Assembly: GCF_013403875.1 (NCBI RefSeq)
Contig: NZ_JACBNX010000021.1
Span: 31,515-95,514 of the forward strand
Length of the DNA: 64,000 bases
Origin: Burkholderia guangdongensis
GTDB taxonomy: Bacteria > Pseudomonadota > Gammaproteobacteria > Burkholderiales > Burkholderiaceae
Reading direction: 5' to 3'
In this document: positions 52,665 to 61,190 of the stretch, piece after piece
How positions within the stretch are numbered: position 1 is the stretch's first letter
How the letters are laid out: every line of letters begins with the position of its first letter
The notes under the pieces: generated by a model
Seen by the model: the letters and a program-made list of their open reading frames with translations, nothing else
The model's database searches: none
Told to the model about the DNA's origin: nothing
Made by a program: the position numbers and the translations under genes

Positions 52665-54119
52665 TCACGACAACTGCTCGACGAGCCGGCCGAACTGCGC
52701 GGCCGCGTGCTCGATCACCGGCTCGCGCAGTCCCGCGTAGCCGAGCACGAAGCCGTTGTACGCGCGGCCGTCGCCGACCCGGTAGCCGCTCAGCGGATGC
52801 AGCCTTAACCGCTGCGCGAGCGCGTAACGCGCGACGTCCGCATCGGAAAGCGGCACCGTGAGCTCGGCCGACAGATGCATCCCGCCGGGATTCGCGCGAA
52901 CGGTCAGGCTGCCGCCGAGATGGCGCGCGAGCATCGCGTCGAGACAGTCGCGCCGGTGCGCATACAGCGTGCGCATCTTTCTCAGATGCCGCGCGAACAG
53001 CCCGGACTCGATGAAATCCGCCATCGCGAGCTGCTCGGCCGAATGGCCGCGATGCACGAGCTCGCGCAGCGTATTGCCGAACCGGTCGACCAGCATCGGC
53101 GGAATCACCATGAAGCCGAGCCGCAGCCCCGGAAACATCGTTTTGCTGAACGTGCCCAGATAGCAGACCCGCGCGTCCGCGCTCAGCCCCTGAATCGCGG
53201 GCAGCGGCTGGCCGCCACGGCGGAATTCGCTGTCGTAGTCGTCCTCGATGATCCATGCATCGTGCGCGCGCGCCCGGTCGAGCAGCTCGCTGCGCCGCCG
53301 CAGGCTCATCAGCGAGCCGAGCGGGTACTGATGCGACGGCGTCACGTAGATGAGTCTCGGCGGGCTGTCGCGCCACTGCGCGTCGGTCGGCGCCATCCCG
53401 TCCCCGTCGACCTCGACCGGCACGATGCGCAAGCCCGTCGACCGGAACGCGGTGCGCGCGCCCGAGTAGCACGGATTCTCGAGCCAGCCGTTCTCGCCGG
53501 GATTCGCGAGCATGCGCGCGCACAGTTCGAGGCTGCTCTGCGTGCCGTCGGTGATGAACACCTGCGCGGTCTCGCAGCGCACGCCGCGCGACACGCGGAT
53601 GTACGCGGCAACGGCGCGGCGCAGTTCCGGCATCCCTTCGGGCGGCCCGTATGCGAGCTGCGCGGGGCCGATGCTCCGCCACGCGCGCTCGATCGAGCGA
53701 CGCCATTGCGCGAGCGGAAAATCGTCGAGCGACGGCAGGCCCGGCACGAACGGCGCCATCCGCTCGGGCTCGGCATGCGGGTTCTCGAGTCCCGCGACGC
53801 GATCGGCGAGCCGGACGGCCGGCCCATCGCCCGCGCCGTCGTCGCGCGCATGCGCGCGGCCGCCCCAGACGGTCACGGTGCCGGCGCGCGTCGTCGCGAC
53901 GAAGCCTTCGTCGGCCAGCCGCTCGTACGCGTACACGACCGAATTTCGCGCAATGCCGAGCTCTTGCGCGAGCGTGCGCGTCGAAGGCAGCCGCGTGCCC
54001 GGCGGCATCTTGCCGTCGAGCAGCGCATCGCGGATGCATCGGTACAGCCCGTCCTGCTGGCTGTAGCCGGCCGTGCGTTTCTGCGCGGCGAACGCCGCCA
54101 CCAGCAGGTCGAGATCCAT
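52665..54119 (-). CDS. MocR/PdxR-type GntR regulator
   Basis: 484 residues from the ATG at 54119. The N-terminal GntR winged helix is plain (P-S-T-R-T-L-A-Q-E-L-G-I-A-R-N-S-V-V-Y-A-Y) and a class I aminotransferase-fold domain follows from about residue 120. The PLP Lys is in G-T-F-S-K-T-M-F-P-G-L-R-L-G, with the partner motif E-D-D-Y-D-S-E-F. Such regulators sense pyridoxal phosphate or amino acids. The target may be the convergent PPOX gene or the divergent gene at 54291. Confidence 0.9.
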   Translation of the reverse strand: MDLDLLVAAFAAQKRTAGYSQQDGLYRCIRDALLDGKMPPGTRLPSTRTLAQELGIARNSVVYAYERLADEGFVATTRAGTVTVWGGRAHARDDGAGDGPAVRLADRVAGLENPHAEPERMAPFVPGLPSLDDFPLAQWRRSIERAWRSIGPAQLAYGPPEGMPELRRAVAAYIRVSRGVRCETAQVFITDGTQSSLELCARMLANPGENGWLENPCYSGARTAFRSTGLRIVPVEVDGDGMAPTDAQWRDSPPRLIYVTPSHQYPLGSLMSLRRRSELLDRARAHDAWIIEDDYDSEFRRGGQPLPAIQGLSADARVCYLGTFSKTMFPGLRLGFMVIPPMLVDRFGNTLRELVHRGHSAEQLAMADFIESGLFARHLRKMRTLYAHRRDCLDAMLARHLGGSLTVRANPGGMHLSAELTVPLSDADVARYALAQRLRLHPLSGYRVGDGRAYNGFVLGYAGLREPVIEHAAAQFGRLVEQLS

Positions 54120-54290
54120 GACGAGTACGAGTTCGATGCGAGTTTGGTGCGAGTGTGATGTTGCAGCAGGCTTCCGGCCCGCCCCGACCAGCATTGTGCC
54201 CTTTTATCGCCACCGCGGCCGGCATCGCGTGACCCGCTTCGATATACTCGTCGTCAACACATCGGCCGCTTGCGCGCCGGGAGCCCTTCC

Positions 54291-54947
54291 GTGAAACCCA
54301 GAACCGGCCTGATCGTCGAAATCGCGGTCAACCTGCTGCTGCCGTGGCTCGCCTACCGCTTGGCGCGGCCGCATTACGGCGATGCCGGCGCGCTGTACGC
54401 GTCGGCGATCCCGCCGCTCGCCTGGTCCATCGTCGAATTCGCCCGCAGGCGCCGCGCCGATGCGCTGAGCCTGCTCGTGCTGCTCGGGATCGCGCTGTCG
54501 ATCGTCGCGATGGCGCTCGGCGGCGGCCCGCGCATGCTGCTGATGCGCGAATCGCTCGTATCCGGCGCGATCGGCGCGATGTTCCTCGTGTCGCTCGCGT
54601 TTTCGCGGCCGCTGATCTTCTATCTGGCGCGCGCGACCATCGCGCGCGAAGAAGCACAGGGCAGTGCGCGATTCGAGGCCGCATGGGACGAGCGCGCGGA
54701 ACTGCGCCGGAGCCTGCGCGTGATGACGCTCGCGTGGGGCGGCGGCCTCACGTCGGAGATGCTGCTACGCTGCTGGATGGTGTGGCACTGGAGCGTCGAG
54801 CGCGTGCTCGTCGTGTCGCCGATCGTCAGCTACACGATCTACGGCGGGCTGATGGGCTGGACGTTCTGGTATCGGGGGCGGCTGCGCGCGCGCAGCCGGA
54901 CCGCGCCGCCGCCCGGCGACGGCCTCGGCGAAACCGCCGGCCACTGA
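54291..54947 (+). CDS. VC0807-like membrane protein
   Basis: 218 residues from a GTG at 54291 with GGGAG eight bases upstream. Five or six hydrophobic segments; the opening V-E-I-A-V-N-L-L-L-P-W-L-A-Y-R-L and S-A-I-P-P-L-A-W-S-I-V-E-F-A-R-R-R-R-A-D match the VC0807-type integral membrane proteins. Function unknown. It is divergent from the MocR gene and convergent with marC. Confidence 0.75.
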   Translation: MKPRTGLIVEIAVNLLLPWLAYRLARPHYGDAGALYASAIPPLAWSIVEFARRRRADALSLLVLLGIALSIVAMALGGGPRMLLMRESLVSGAIGAMFLVSLAFSRPLIFYLARATIAREEAQGSARFEAAWDERAELRRSLRVMTLAWGGGLTSEMLLRCWMVWHWSVERVLVVSPIVSYTIYGGLMGWTFWYRGRLRARSRTAPPPGDGLGETAGH

Positions 54948-54978
54948 TGGGGCCCGTCCGTCGCTGGGCCGGCGGCGT

Positions 54979-55650
54979 TCACTTGATCTGATCGGCGATC
55001 GGCTGCAGGAACTCGGAGAAGCCGGTCAGCATGATCTGCACGCCGACGCAGAGCAGCAGAAACGCGGACACGCGCATCGCGACCTTCGTCCCGTCGGTGC
55101 CGAGATGCCGCGCGAAGAACGCGGCGCGGCTGTAGGTCAGCCAGATCACGATCGCGACGAGCACCGACACGACCACCGACACGAGGCTCGAGAACACGAA
55201 TTCCGACAGCTTGTGCGTGCGGTTCGCATTGAGCGCGATCGCGGTCGCGATCGAGCCGGGGCCGACCGTCAGCGGCACGGTCAGCGGGAAGAACCCGCGC
55301 GTCATCACGGTCGCCGCGTCGATCTGCTTGACCGGCGTGTCGCCGCCGCCCGGCACGTCGGGCTCGTTCAGCATCTGCCAGCCGGCGACCGCGACCGCGA
55401 GCCCGCCGCCGATCCGCAGCGCCTGAATCGAGATCCCGAAGAAATGCAGCACCGGCGTGCCCGCGAAGAACGCGACGAGCAGCACGACGAACGCGTTGAA
55501 CGCGACCTTCTTCGACAGCACGCCGCGCTCGTGCTCGGTCAGCGATTCGGTGCGCTCGAGGAACAGGAACGCGATGCCGAACGGATTGATGATCCCGATC
55601 AGGCCGGTGAAGCCGAACAGGATTTCGGAGATGAGGCGGTCGACGATCAT
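54979..55650 (-). CDS. MarC family integral membrane protein
   Basis: 223 residues, six spans. Family landmarks are I-N-P-F-G-I-A-F-L-F in the first span and F-F-P-L-T-V-P-L-T-V-G-P-G-S-I-A-T in the middle. The name came from proximity to marRAB in E. coli, but a role in antibiotic resistance has not been upheld; the function is unknown. The start at 55650 fits the family length. A palindrome lies 46 bases upstream. Confidence 0.87.
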   Translation of the reverse strand: MIVDRLISEILFGFTGLIGIINPFGIAFLFLERTESLTEHERGVLSKKVAFNAFVVLLVAFFAGTPVLHFFGISIQALRIGGGLAVAVAGWQMLNEPDVPGGGDTPVKQIDAATVMTRGFFPLTVPLTVGPGSIATAIALNANRTHKLSEFVFSSLVSVVVSVLVAIVIWLTYSRAAFFARHLGTDGTKVAMRVSAFLLLCVGVQIMLTGFSEFLQPIADQIK

Positions 55651-55695
55651 CGGGAGCGAAAAAGGGGCAATACGTGGACGGCCGGGGTCGGTCAC

Positions 55696-55712
55696 GCATT
55701 GTAGAACAATGC
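55696..55712. promoter_or_regulatory. Inverted repeat between marC and luxR genes
   Basis: GCATTGT and ACAATGC are perfect seven-base arms around AGA. The gap between these divergent genes is 184 bases, so the site could serve either or both. The binding protein is unknown. Confidence 0.5.
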
Positions 55713-55834
55713 AAACGCTCAAGGGCACTGACACGAATCTTGCAAGTACCAACAACGCATAACTCGACTCCCCCGTGTTCCCCAGCAAAGATAGAGGCAC
55801 AACAAAGTCACCCGCCAACGCCAAGGAGAGTGAA

Positions 55835-56542
55835 ATGAGTGAGCGCGAAACCGGGCAGCGAGTCGCGGTGCTCGTCCGCATCGCAGAGCCCCTTCTGGCA
55901 GTCGGCGTTCGCACGAGCCTCGCGGCCGAGCCGGACATACAGATCGTCGACGCGGAGCCCTTCAGCAACGGGCGAAACATCGACGTGTTGGTCGCGGATA
56001 CCGCCACTGCAGCGGCACTTGCGCTGGATCGCCAACGCCAGCGTCTCGGCCCGCGACTCGAGTTCGCCGCCATCCTCGCGATCTCCCCTCACGCGCGCGA
56101 GCATATGGTCCGTTGCGCCGAGGAACAAGGCATTCGAGGTCTCGTGCTGACCAGCTCCCCGGTCCGCGATCTCGTCGCAGGCGTGCGGACGCTGTCGAGC
56201 GGCGGCCGATACCTGTGCCCGCAAATCAGGCGGCAGATGGCACAGTTCTCCCGGCGCGACGTGCTGACGAGCCGTGAGGACGAGGTGCTTCGGCTCCTGA
56301 CGACGGGGCTGTGCAACAAGTCGATCGCGCGCGAGCTCGAGATCGCGGTCGGCACCGTGAAAGCACACGTCAAGTCGATCATGTCCAAGCTCGATGCCAG
56401 TTGCCGAACCGAGGCAGCGCGGATCGCAACTGAACGGGGCTTCATGGACATGCCGCCCGCATCATCGCGGCGAGTCGAATCCCCAAGCCCGACGAACCGG
56501 CAGCGCCGCGCGTTGTCGTCCCAGCCGTCCCTCATCCCATGA
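55835..56542 (+). CDS. LuxR-type regulator with degenerate receiver
   Basis: 235 residues. The C-terminal LuxR helix-turn-helix is canonical (L-T-S-R-E-D-E-V-L-R-L-L ... I-A-V-G-T-V-K-A-H-V-K-S-I-M-S-K-L). The N-terminal half (5-125) has receiver-like secondary structure but lacks the acidic pair (R-I-A-E in place of D-D) and a clear switch Lys; an Asp in V-L-V-A-D-T is the only candidate phosphoacceptor. No histidine kinase is adjacent. AAGGAGAG precedes the ATG. The tail of about 30 residues past the helix-turn-helix is Ser/Arg/Pro-rich. Confidence 0.82.
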   Translation: MSERETGQRVAVLVRIAEPLLAVGVRTSLAAEPDIQIVDAEPFSNGRNIDVLVADTATAAALALDRQRQRLGPRLEFAAILAISPHAREHMVRCAEEQGIRGLVLTSSPVRDLVAGVRTLSSGGRYLCPQIRRQMAQFSRRDVLTSREDEVLRLLTTGLCNKSIARELEIAVGTVKAHVKSIMSKLDASCRTEAARIATERGFMDMPPASSRRVESPSPTNRQRRALSSQPSLIP

Positions 56543-56548
56543 AACGAC

Positions 56549-59377
56549 TCAGGCGGCTTCCCCGAGCACGCGCCGGGCAAGAGAAAGGTCAACGGAAGTC
56601 TCGTCGCCGGCGTCTTCGACGAGCGGACGCAGCAATTGATGCGCATCCTTTTCGCGCCCCGTGCCGATCCACTGCCGAGCCAGCGCGACGGCCGCCCTGA
56701 CCTGTCCCGACCGCACCCCTTGTGACCCGGCTAGTTCCACGGCAGCCAGGTAGCTCTGTTCGGATTGATCCCGCTGACCGGCGGCGGCCTGGCAGTACCC
56801 GCGAGCGAACAGCAGTTCCGGCATGCGAAGGAAATCGCCACTGGTGCGGATGAGCGCCTCGACCTCGTCGCACATCGCGAGCGCGGCGGCATGCAGCGAC
56901 ATGTCGGACAGTCCGATGGCCAGCATGGCCAAAGAGACACTCGTGATCATTTCGTACTGACAGCGGTGAAGCACGTCAACGGCGGACCGAATGAGTTCGA
57001 CGCCTTCGGCTGGACGACCGCTCGTGATCAGCAGTTGACCGCGCAATACGCTTGCTACGCTGAGATACGGTGTCAGCGAATGGTGCGTCGCCACACGCTC
57101 GAGCGCGTCGACAACGCTTTGCATCCGCTCGACATCTCTCGCCCAGACGTACACCGACCCTGCCCAGATGAGCGCGATACAATGGGTGACCGCGTGACCC
57201 GATTCGCGCGCATCGGCAATGGTCCCGTCGGCAACGGCAAGCGCCTCCGAATACCGTCCCGTGAGCCACAGACTGCGGGCCAGGCCACACATTGCGCGAT
57301 TATGGAAGTCGAATCCGAGCTTCGAGGTCGTGCTGGACGATGCACCGAAGCTCCTGGCAAAACATTGCTCCCAATGCTGCATGGCCTCATGGACCTCGCC
57401 CACGAGGTGCAGCGCCACCCCGAGGAGCGAGTCGACAATGGCTTGCGACTCCGAGTCCTTCAGTTCGAACAACAGCGATTGCGTCTTGCGAGCCGTCGCG
57501 AGCGCCTCGCTGTAGCGGCCATCCCGATGCAGCAGGACCGTGTAGCCGTTGAGCAGGTGAAGCGTACTGCGGAAATCGCCCAGCAGCCCCGCCACCTCGA
57601 TGCTCCGGCAATACGCCGTTTCCGCGTCACTCCCCCCTCTCGAGAACATCAGCGACTGGCCGAGTGCGCCTTGTATCCGCATTTCAACGCGCGACCCGAC
57701 AAGCTCCTCAGGCATTTGCGCCAGTGCGGCTTCCGCCCAGCGAGAGCATTCGGTGACGTTCGACAACTGCAATAGCAACGGACACAGCGAAGCCGCAAGC
57801 CGGCATGCTTCGGCCCCCTCCCCGCCGTCGGCGAACAGCCATTCGAGGGCGGTTCGCAGGTTGGCGAGCTCGAGCTTCACGACCTCGAGTGCGTCCTTGT
57901 CGAGGATGTCGGCCGCATATTGCTGTACCCAGTCCGCGAAATACCGGGAAAAGCCCCGCATGACAGCGACCATTTCCCCGGAATCGGACAGCTTCTTCGA
58001 GCAGTAGGCCTGGGTCGTATCCGACATGCCATAGCGAAGCGTCGCTTGCCCGGCATCGACCGTGACCAGGGACTTCGACACCAGGCACGCAATCAGTTCG
58101 ATAGCGACGGATGGGTCGTAATCGAAGCAGCAGGCGTCGATGGCTGCGTCAAGGGTAAAGCTGCCGGCGAATACGGAAAGCCTGCCCATCAGGCGCTTCT
58201 CGTCGTCGGACAGCAGATTGAAGCTCCAGTCGAGTGTCGCGCGCAATGTCTGGTGGCGTGGAACGACCGTGCGCCGTCCGTGCCACATCAGCCTTACGCT
58301 GGCATCGAAGTGCGATGTGATTGCCTTCAGGCCGAGCGCCTCGATACGGCCAGCCGCCAGTTCGATGGCCAGCGCGATACCGTCCAGCTCGCGGCAAAGC
58401 TGGGACGCCAACGGAGCGTCGCTGTCGGTCAGTTCAAAGCCTGCGCAACTGGCCGTTGCGCGATCCACGAACAGCCTGACCGCCGGGTAAGCCAGCGCCG
58501 CTTCGGCGGTCGTTCCGTCGCCTTTCGGCGGATACGCCAACGGCTGCAGCCGATAGACGAACTCCCCTTCCGCGCGCAGCGGCTCGCGACTGGTGCAGAG
58601 AATATGGGCCCTCGAACAGCGCTGAACCAGCACCTCGGCAAGCTCCGCGACCACCGCGATCACGTGCTCGCAACAATCCAGCACGATCAGCGCGTGGCGC
58701 TCGCCCAGATGGGTCGCCAGCGCGGATGGGTCGTCAAGCCTGTTCTGGAGCCCGACCGCGTTTGCCACCGACGAACGCACGAGCGCCGCGTCCGTGATCG
58801 CGGACAGGTCGATGAAATGCACGTCGCCGTCGAATTGCCGGACGGCCGAATGCGTTGAAGCAATGGCAACCGTCGTTTTGCCGATACCGCCCGGCCCAAC
58901 GATGGAGACGAGCCGCCGCTGCAGCATGTTCGCGAGGACCGACTGAACGTCCTCGTCGCGCCCGATTACCGAAGACGCGGGAGCCGGCAGCGCCCTTGCC
59001 GTGCGCACCGAGGGCGCATGCAGCGGCGCGTCCAGTTCATGGCGCTCGACCACGGCGACGAACGTATAGCCCTTGTTGGCGGTGTTGACGATATATCGCC
59101 CGCCCGCGTCCCCTTCTCCAAGCGCCTTGCGCACGGCGACGATGTGAAAGCGCAGGCTGCCCTCTTCGACGATCACGTCAGGCCAGACACGCGCAATCAA
59201 ATCCTTTTTGCTGACGATTTCTCCGGCCGAATCGACCAGCGCGATCAGCAGGTCGAGTGCCCGCCCGCCGAGCCGGACGGGCAACCCGTCCCGTTCCAGC
59301 AGGCGCTCCGACGGTGACAGCGTGAACGGGCCAAACGACGCTCGCCACGTGGTGCTGTGCGTTGTTGTTTGCTGCAT
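56549..59377 (-). CDS. STAND ATPase regulator (wHTH-NB-ARC-TPR)
   Basis: 942 residues from the ATG at 59377 (AAGGGG eight bases upstream; an ATG at 59407 has its purine stretch touching the codon). Order: OmpR-type winged helix (about 15-112), NB-ARC ATPase with P-loop G-P-G-G-I-G-K-T-T (161-169) and Walker B L-I-V-L-D-C-C-E-H, then a long TPR-like array (about 480-940) that would bind an inducer. Such proteins are signal-integrating activators. It ends six bases from the end of the convergent luxR-type gene. Sequence looks less GC-rich than neighbours. Confidence 0.87.
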   Translation of the reverse strand: MQQTTTHSTTWRASFGPFTLSPSERLLERDGLPVRLGGRALDLLIALVDSAGEIVSKKDLIARVWPDVIVEEGSLRFHIVAVRKALGEGDAGGRYIVNTANKGYTFVAVVERHELDAPLHAPSVRTARALPAPASSVIGRDEDVQSVLANMLQRRLVSIVGPGGIGKTTVAIASTHSAVRQFDGDVHFIDLSAITDAALVRSSVANAVGLQNRLDDPSALATHLGERHALIVLDCCEHVIAVVAELAEVLVQRCSRAHILCTSREPLRAEGEFVYRLQPLAYPPKGDGTTAEAALAYPAVRLFVDRATASCAGFELTDSDAPLASQLCRELDGIALAIELAAGRIEALGLKAITSHFDASVRLMWHGRRTVVPRHQTLRATLDWSFNLLSDDEKRLMGRLSVFAGSFTLDAAIDACCFDYDPSVAIELIACLVSKSLVTVDAGQATLRYGMSDTTQAYCSKKLSDSGEMVAVMRGFSRYFADWVQQYAADILDKDALEVVKLELANLRTALEWLFADGGEGAEACRLAASLCPLLLQLSNVTECSRWAEAALAQMPEELVGSRVEMRIQGALGQSLMFSRGGSDAETAYCRSIEVAGLLGDFRSTLHLLNGYTVLLHRDGRYSEALATARKTQSLLFELKDSESQAIVDSLLGVALHLVGEVHEAMQHWEQCFARSFGASSSTTSKLGFDFHNRAMCGLARSLWLTGRYSEALAVADGTIADARESGHAVTHCIALIWAGSVYVWARDVERMQSVVDALERVATHHSLTPYLSVASVLRGQLLITSGRPAEGVELIRSAVDVLHRCQYEMITSVSLAMLAIGLSDMSLHAAALAMCDEVEALIRTSGDFLRMPELLFARGYCQAAAGQRDQSEQSYLAAVELAGSQGVRSGQVRAAVALARQWIGTGREKDAHQLLRPLVEDAGDETSVDLSLARRVLGEAA

Positions 59378-59586
59378 CGCAGCATCCCCTTTAGCCCCAA
59401 GTGCCATCCCCTCGGATCAGGTGACCCGCTCCATCCGGTCGACGCGTGCCGACAATTTAGCCAACTAACGGCCCTATGCCTAGCAAATGTTGATGATGGG
59501 GATGACACGTTCACCGCTATGGGCGCGAGCGGGTTATCGGGATTTTTGCGCAAAAGATCCAACCGCACGACGGCGGTTGTGCGGGG

Positions 59587-60003
59587 TCACTCGGCGCCGA
59601 TCCTGATTTCCGGCTCGGCTTCGTCCGGACGGTTCAGCAGGATGAGCAGACGCGCGATCTTGTCGTCGAAGAAAGAAAAGATAAAGCTTAGTATCAGCGG
59701 CGACGGCAATCCCGTCTTTTCAAAATCGCCGCCCACTTCCGCCCTGAGGATGAGATCGCCAAAGTGCGATCGCGCGTCGATGACGTTCATGCAAAACCGC
59801 TCGCCGACGATCTCGTCGCGTATCCACCGCGAAATCGCGTCTTTGCCCCAAAAGTCGCGCAACTGGTCATTCAGGTAGGCATCCTGAACAAAGAGATCAA
59901 TCAACCGGTCGGCGTCGCAGGCGTTGACGGCATCCACAAAGGAAGCGCCAACATTCCCGGCGATGTCTCGCCAGGTTGCCGTACGCGGATTCCGTTCGAC
60001 CAT
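59587..60003 (-). CDS. NTF2/SnoaL-like protein
   Basis: 138 residues of the cone-shaped NTF2-like fold: F-V-D-A-V-N-A-C-D-A-D-R-L-I-D-L-F-V-Q-D-A-Y-L-N at the start and the sheet F-G-D-L-I-L-R-A-E-V-G-G, ending L-S-F-I-F-S-F-F-D-D-K-I-A-R-L-L. Members bind or isomerise small molecules. Its position upstream of the STAND regulator and the same strand suggest co-regulation, but the 209-base gap argues for separate transcripts. Confidence 0.75.
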   Translation of the reverse strand: MVERNPRTATWRDIAGNVGASFVDAVNACDADRLIDLFVQDAYLNDQLRDFWGKDAISRWIRDEIVGERFCMNVIDARSHFGDLILRAEVGGDFEKTGLPSPLILSFIFSFFDDKIARLLILLNRPDEAEPEIRIGAE

Positions 60004-60140
60004 GATTCACCCCACTGCCACACAGTGCATTCCATCCGCAAGACTACCAAAACCGGGGCGGCCGGTTGTTAGACCTTGTTAGCACCGGCCCGTGAATCGG
60101 CGGTCGGGCGCCTGGGCGAACGTAGCGCTCGGAGCCTTCG

Positions 60141-60170
60141 ATACGCCTTCGGCGAGGCCCGAAGGCGTAT
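60141..60170. other. Perfect 12-base stem hairpin
   Basis: ATACGCCTTCGG and CCGAAGGCGTAT surround a six-base loop (CGAGGC). It lies downstream of the secreted hydrolase gene, but neither side has a T-tract, so terminator function is uncertain. Confidence 0.5.
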
Positions 60171-60237
60171 TGCCACGTATTGCCACGCATTGCCACGTAT
60201 TGCGACGCATTGCGACGCATTGCGACACATTGCGACG
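60171..60237. repeat. Tandem 10-base repeats
   Basis: Seven head-to-tail units of TGCSACGYAT (TGCCACGTAT, TGCGACGCAT and variants) begin at the last base of the hairpin and run to 13 bases before the hydrolase stop. The unit is close to one helical turn. Confidence 0.8.
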
Positions 60238-60249
60238 TGCGCGGTATGC

Positions 60250-61038
60250 CTAGTTCTTCGATCGGGCGGCCTCCTCGATCAACGCCGCGACGGCCGCCGG
60301 ATGGGACTCATAGACAGCGTGGCTGCCCGGCGTCTCCACAACCGTCGCTTCGGCACGCTTGGCCATTGCGCGCTGCGCATCCGGCGGAATCATCCTGTCA
60401 TGCGTGGTCACCAGATACCAGCTCGGCTTCGAGCGCCAGGCGGGCTCGGTCACTTCACCGCCCAACGCCGCCACGCCCCACGGCACCTGGGCGTTCGCCA
60501 GGAAAGCGGCGCGTTCGGGCTTCACATCGCCTGCAAACGCCTCGGCAAACTTCGCCTTGTCCAGCATCAGGAAACCGTTGACGGGCGGCAGGATGGGCGG
60601 AACCGGGGCACCGGCCGGCGGGTTGGCGATGAGCTTCTGGACGGACTCGCCCTTGTCCGGAGCAAACGCCGCGATGTAGACGAGGCGCGAGACTTTGGGA
60701 TCATTGCCTGCCTCCGTAATGACCACGCCCCCATACGAATGACCGACGAGAACCACCGGGCCGTCCTGCGCGTCCACCACGGCTTTCGTCGCGGCGACGT
60801 CGGCGGCGAGGGTGGTCGTCGGATTTTGCACGATGCTGACGTGGTAGCCCTGCGCTTTCAGGAGGTTGTACACCGCCTCCCAGCCTCCACCGTCGACGAA
60901 TCCGCCGTGGACCAGCACCACGTTTTTGATGGGCTCGGCGGCAAATGCAGGCGCAGGCTCGACCACTCCGAGAGCCAGCGAGCTGAAGGCCAGGGCACGA
61001 ATCAGGGTGCGCAGCGACGAGAAAGGATAGGCTTGCAT
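60250..61038 (-). CDS. Exported alpha/beta hydrolase, esterase EstC/salicylate-esterase-like
   Basis: 262 residues from the ATG at 61038 (GAGG seven bases upstream). Signal peptide ends after P-A-F-A-A. Fold motifs: V-H-G-G-F-V-D-G-G-G-W near the start of the mature part, nucleophile elbow G-H-S-Y-G-G, C-terminal P-G-S-H-A-V with the catalytic His. It resembles the plant methylesterase/AB_hydrolase_6 group that bacteria export. Substrate unknown. It is followed by the hairpin and 10-base repeats. Confidence 0.85.
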   Translation of the reverse strand: MQAYPFSSLRTLIRALAFSSLALGVVEPAPAFAAEPIKNVVLVHGGFVDGGGWEAVYNLLKAQGYHVSIVQNPTTTLAADVAATKAVVDAQDGPVVLVGHSYGGVVITEAGNDPKVSRLVYIAAFAPDKGESVQKLIANPPAGAPVPPILPPVNGFLMLDKAKFAEAFAGDVKPERAAFLANAQVPWGVAALGGEVTEPAWRSKPSWYLVTTHDRMIPPDAQRAMAKRAEATVVETPGSHAVYESHPAAVAALIEEAARSKN

Positions 61039-61190
61039 GTGATACCTCATTGGCAAGTGTGATGGGCGTGCGCTGCCCTCGGGAAGCACGGCATACCGAG
61101 GGGAACGGCACATTGCCAGTGTGGTCGGAAAGCGACTCGCATCCATCACCCGGATTGCCTACCTCCTTTGGGAGAGGCAAATCGGGCAAT

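Noticed and set aside
60171..60237. Short repeats as CRISPR or as an attachment site
   Set aside because: The units are ten bases with no spacers, and there is no integrase, tRNA gene or second copy to pair with.
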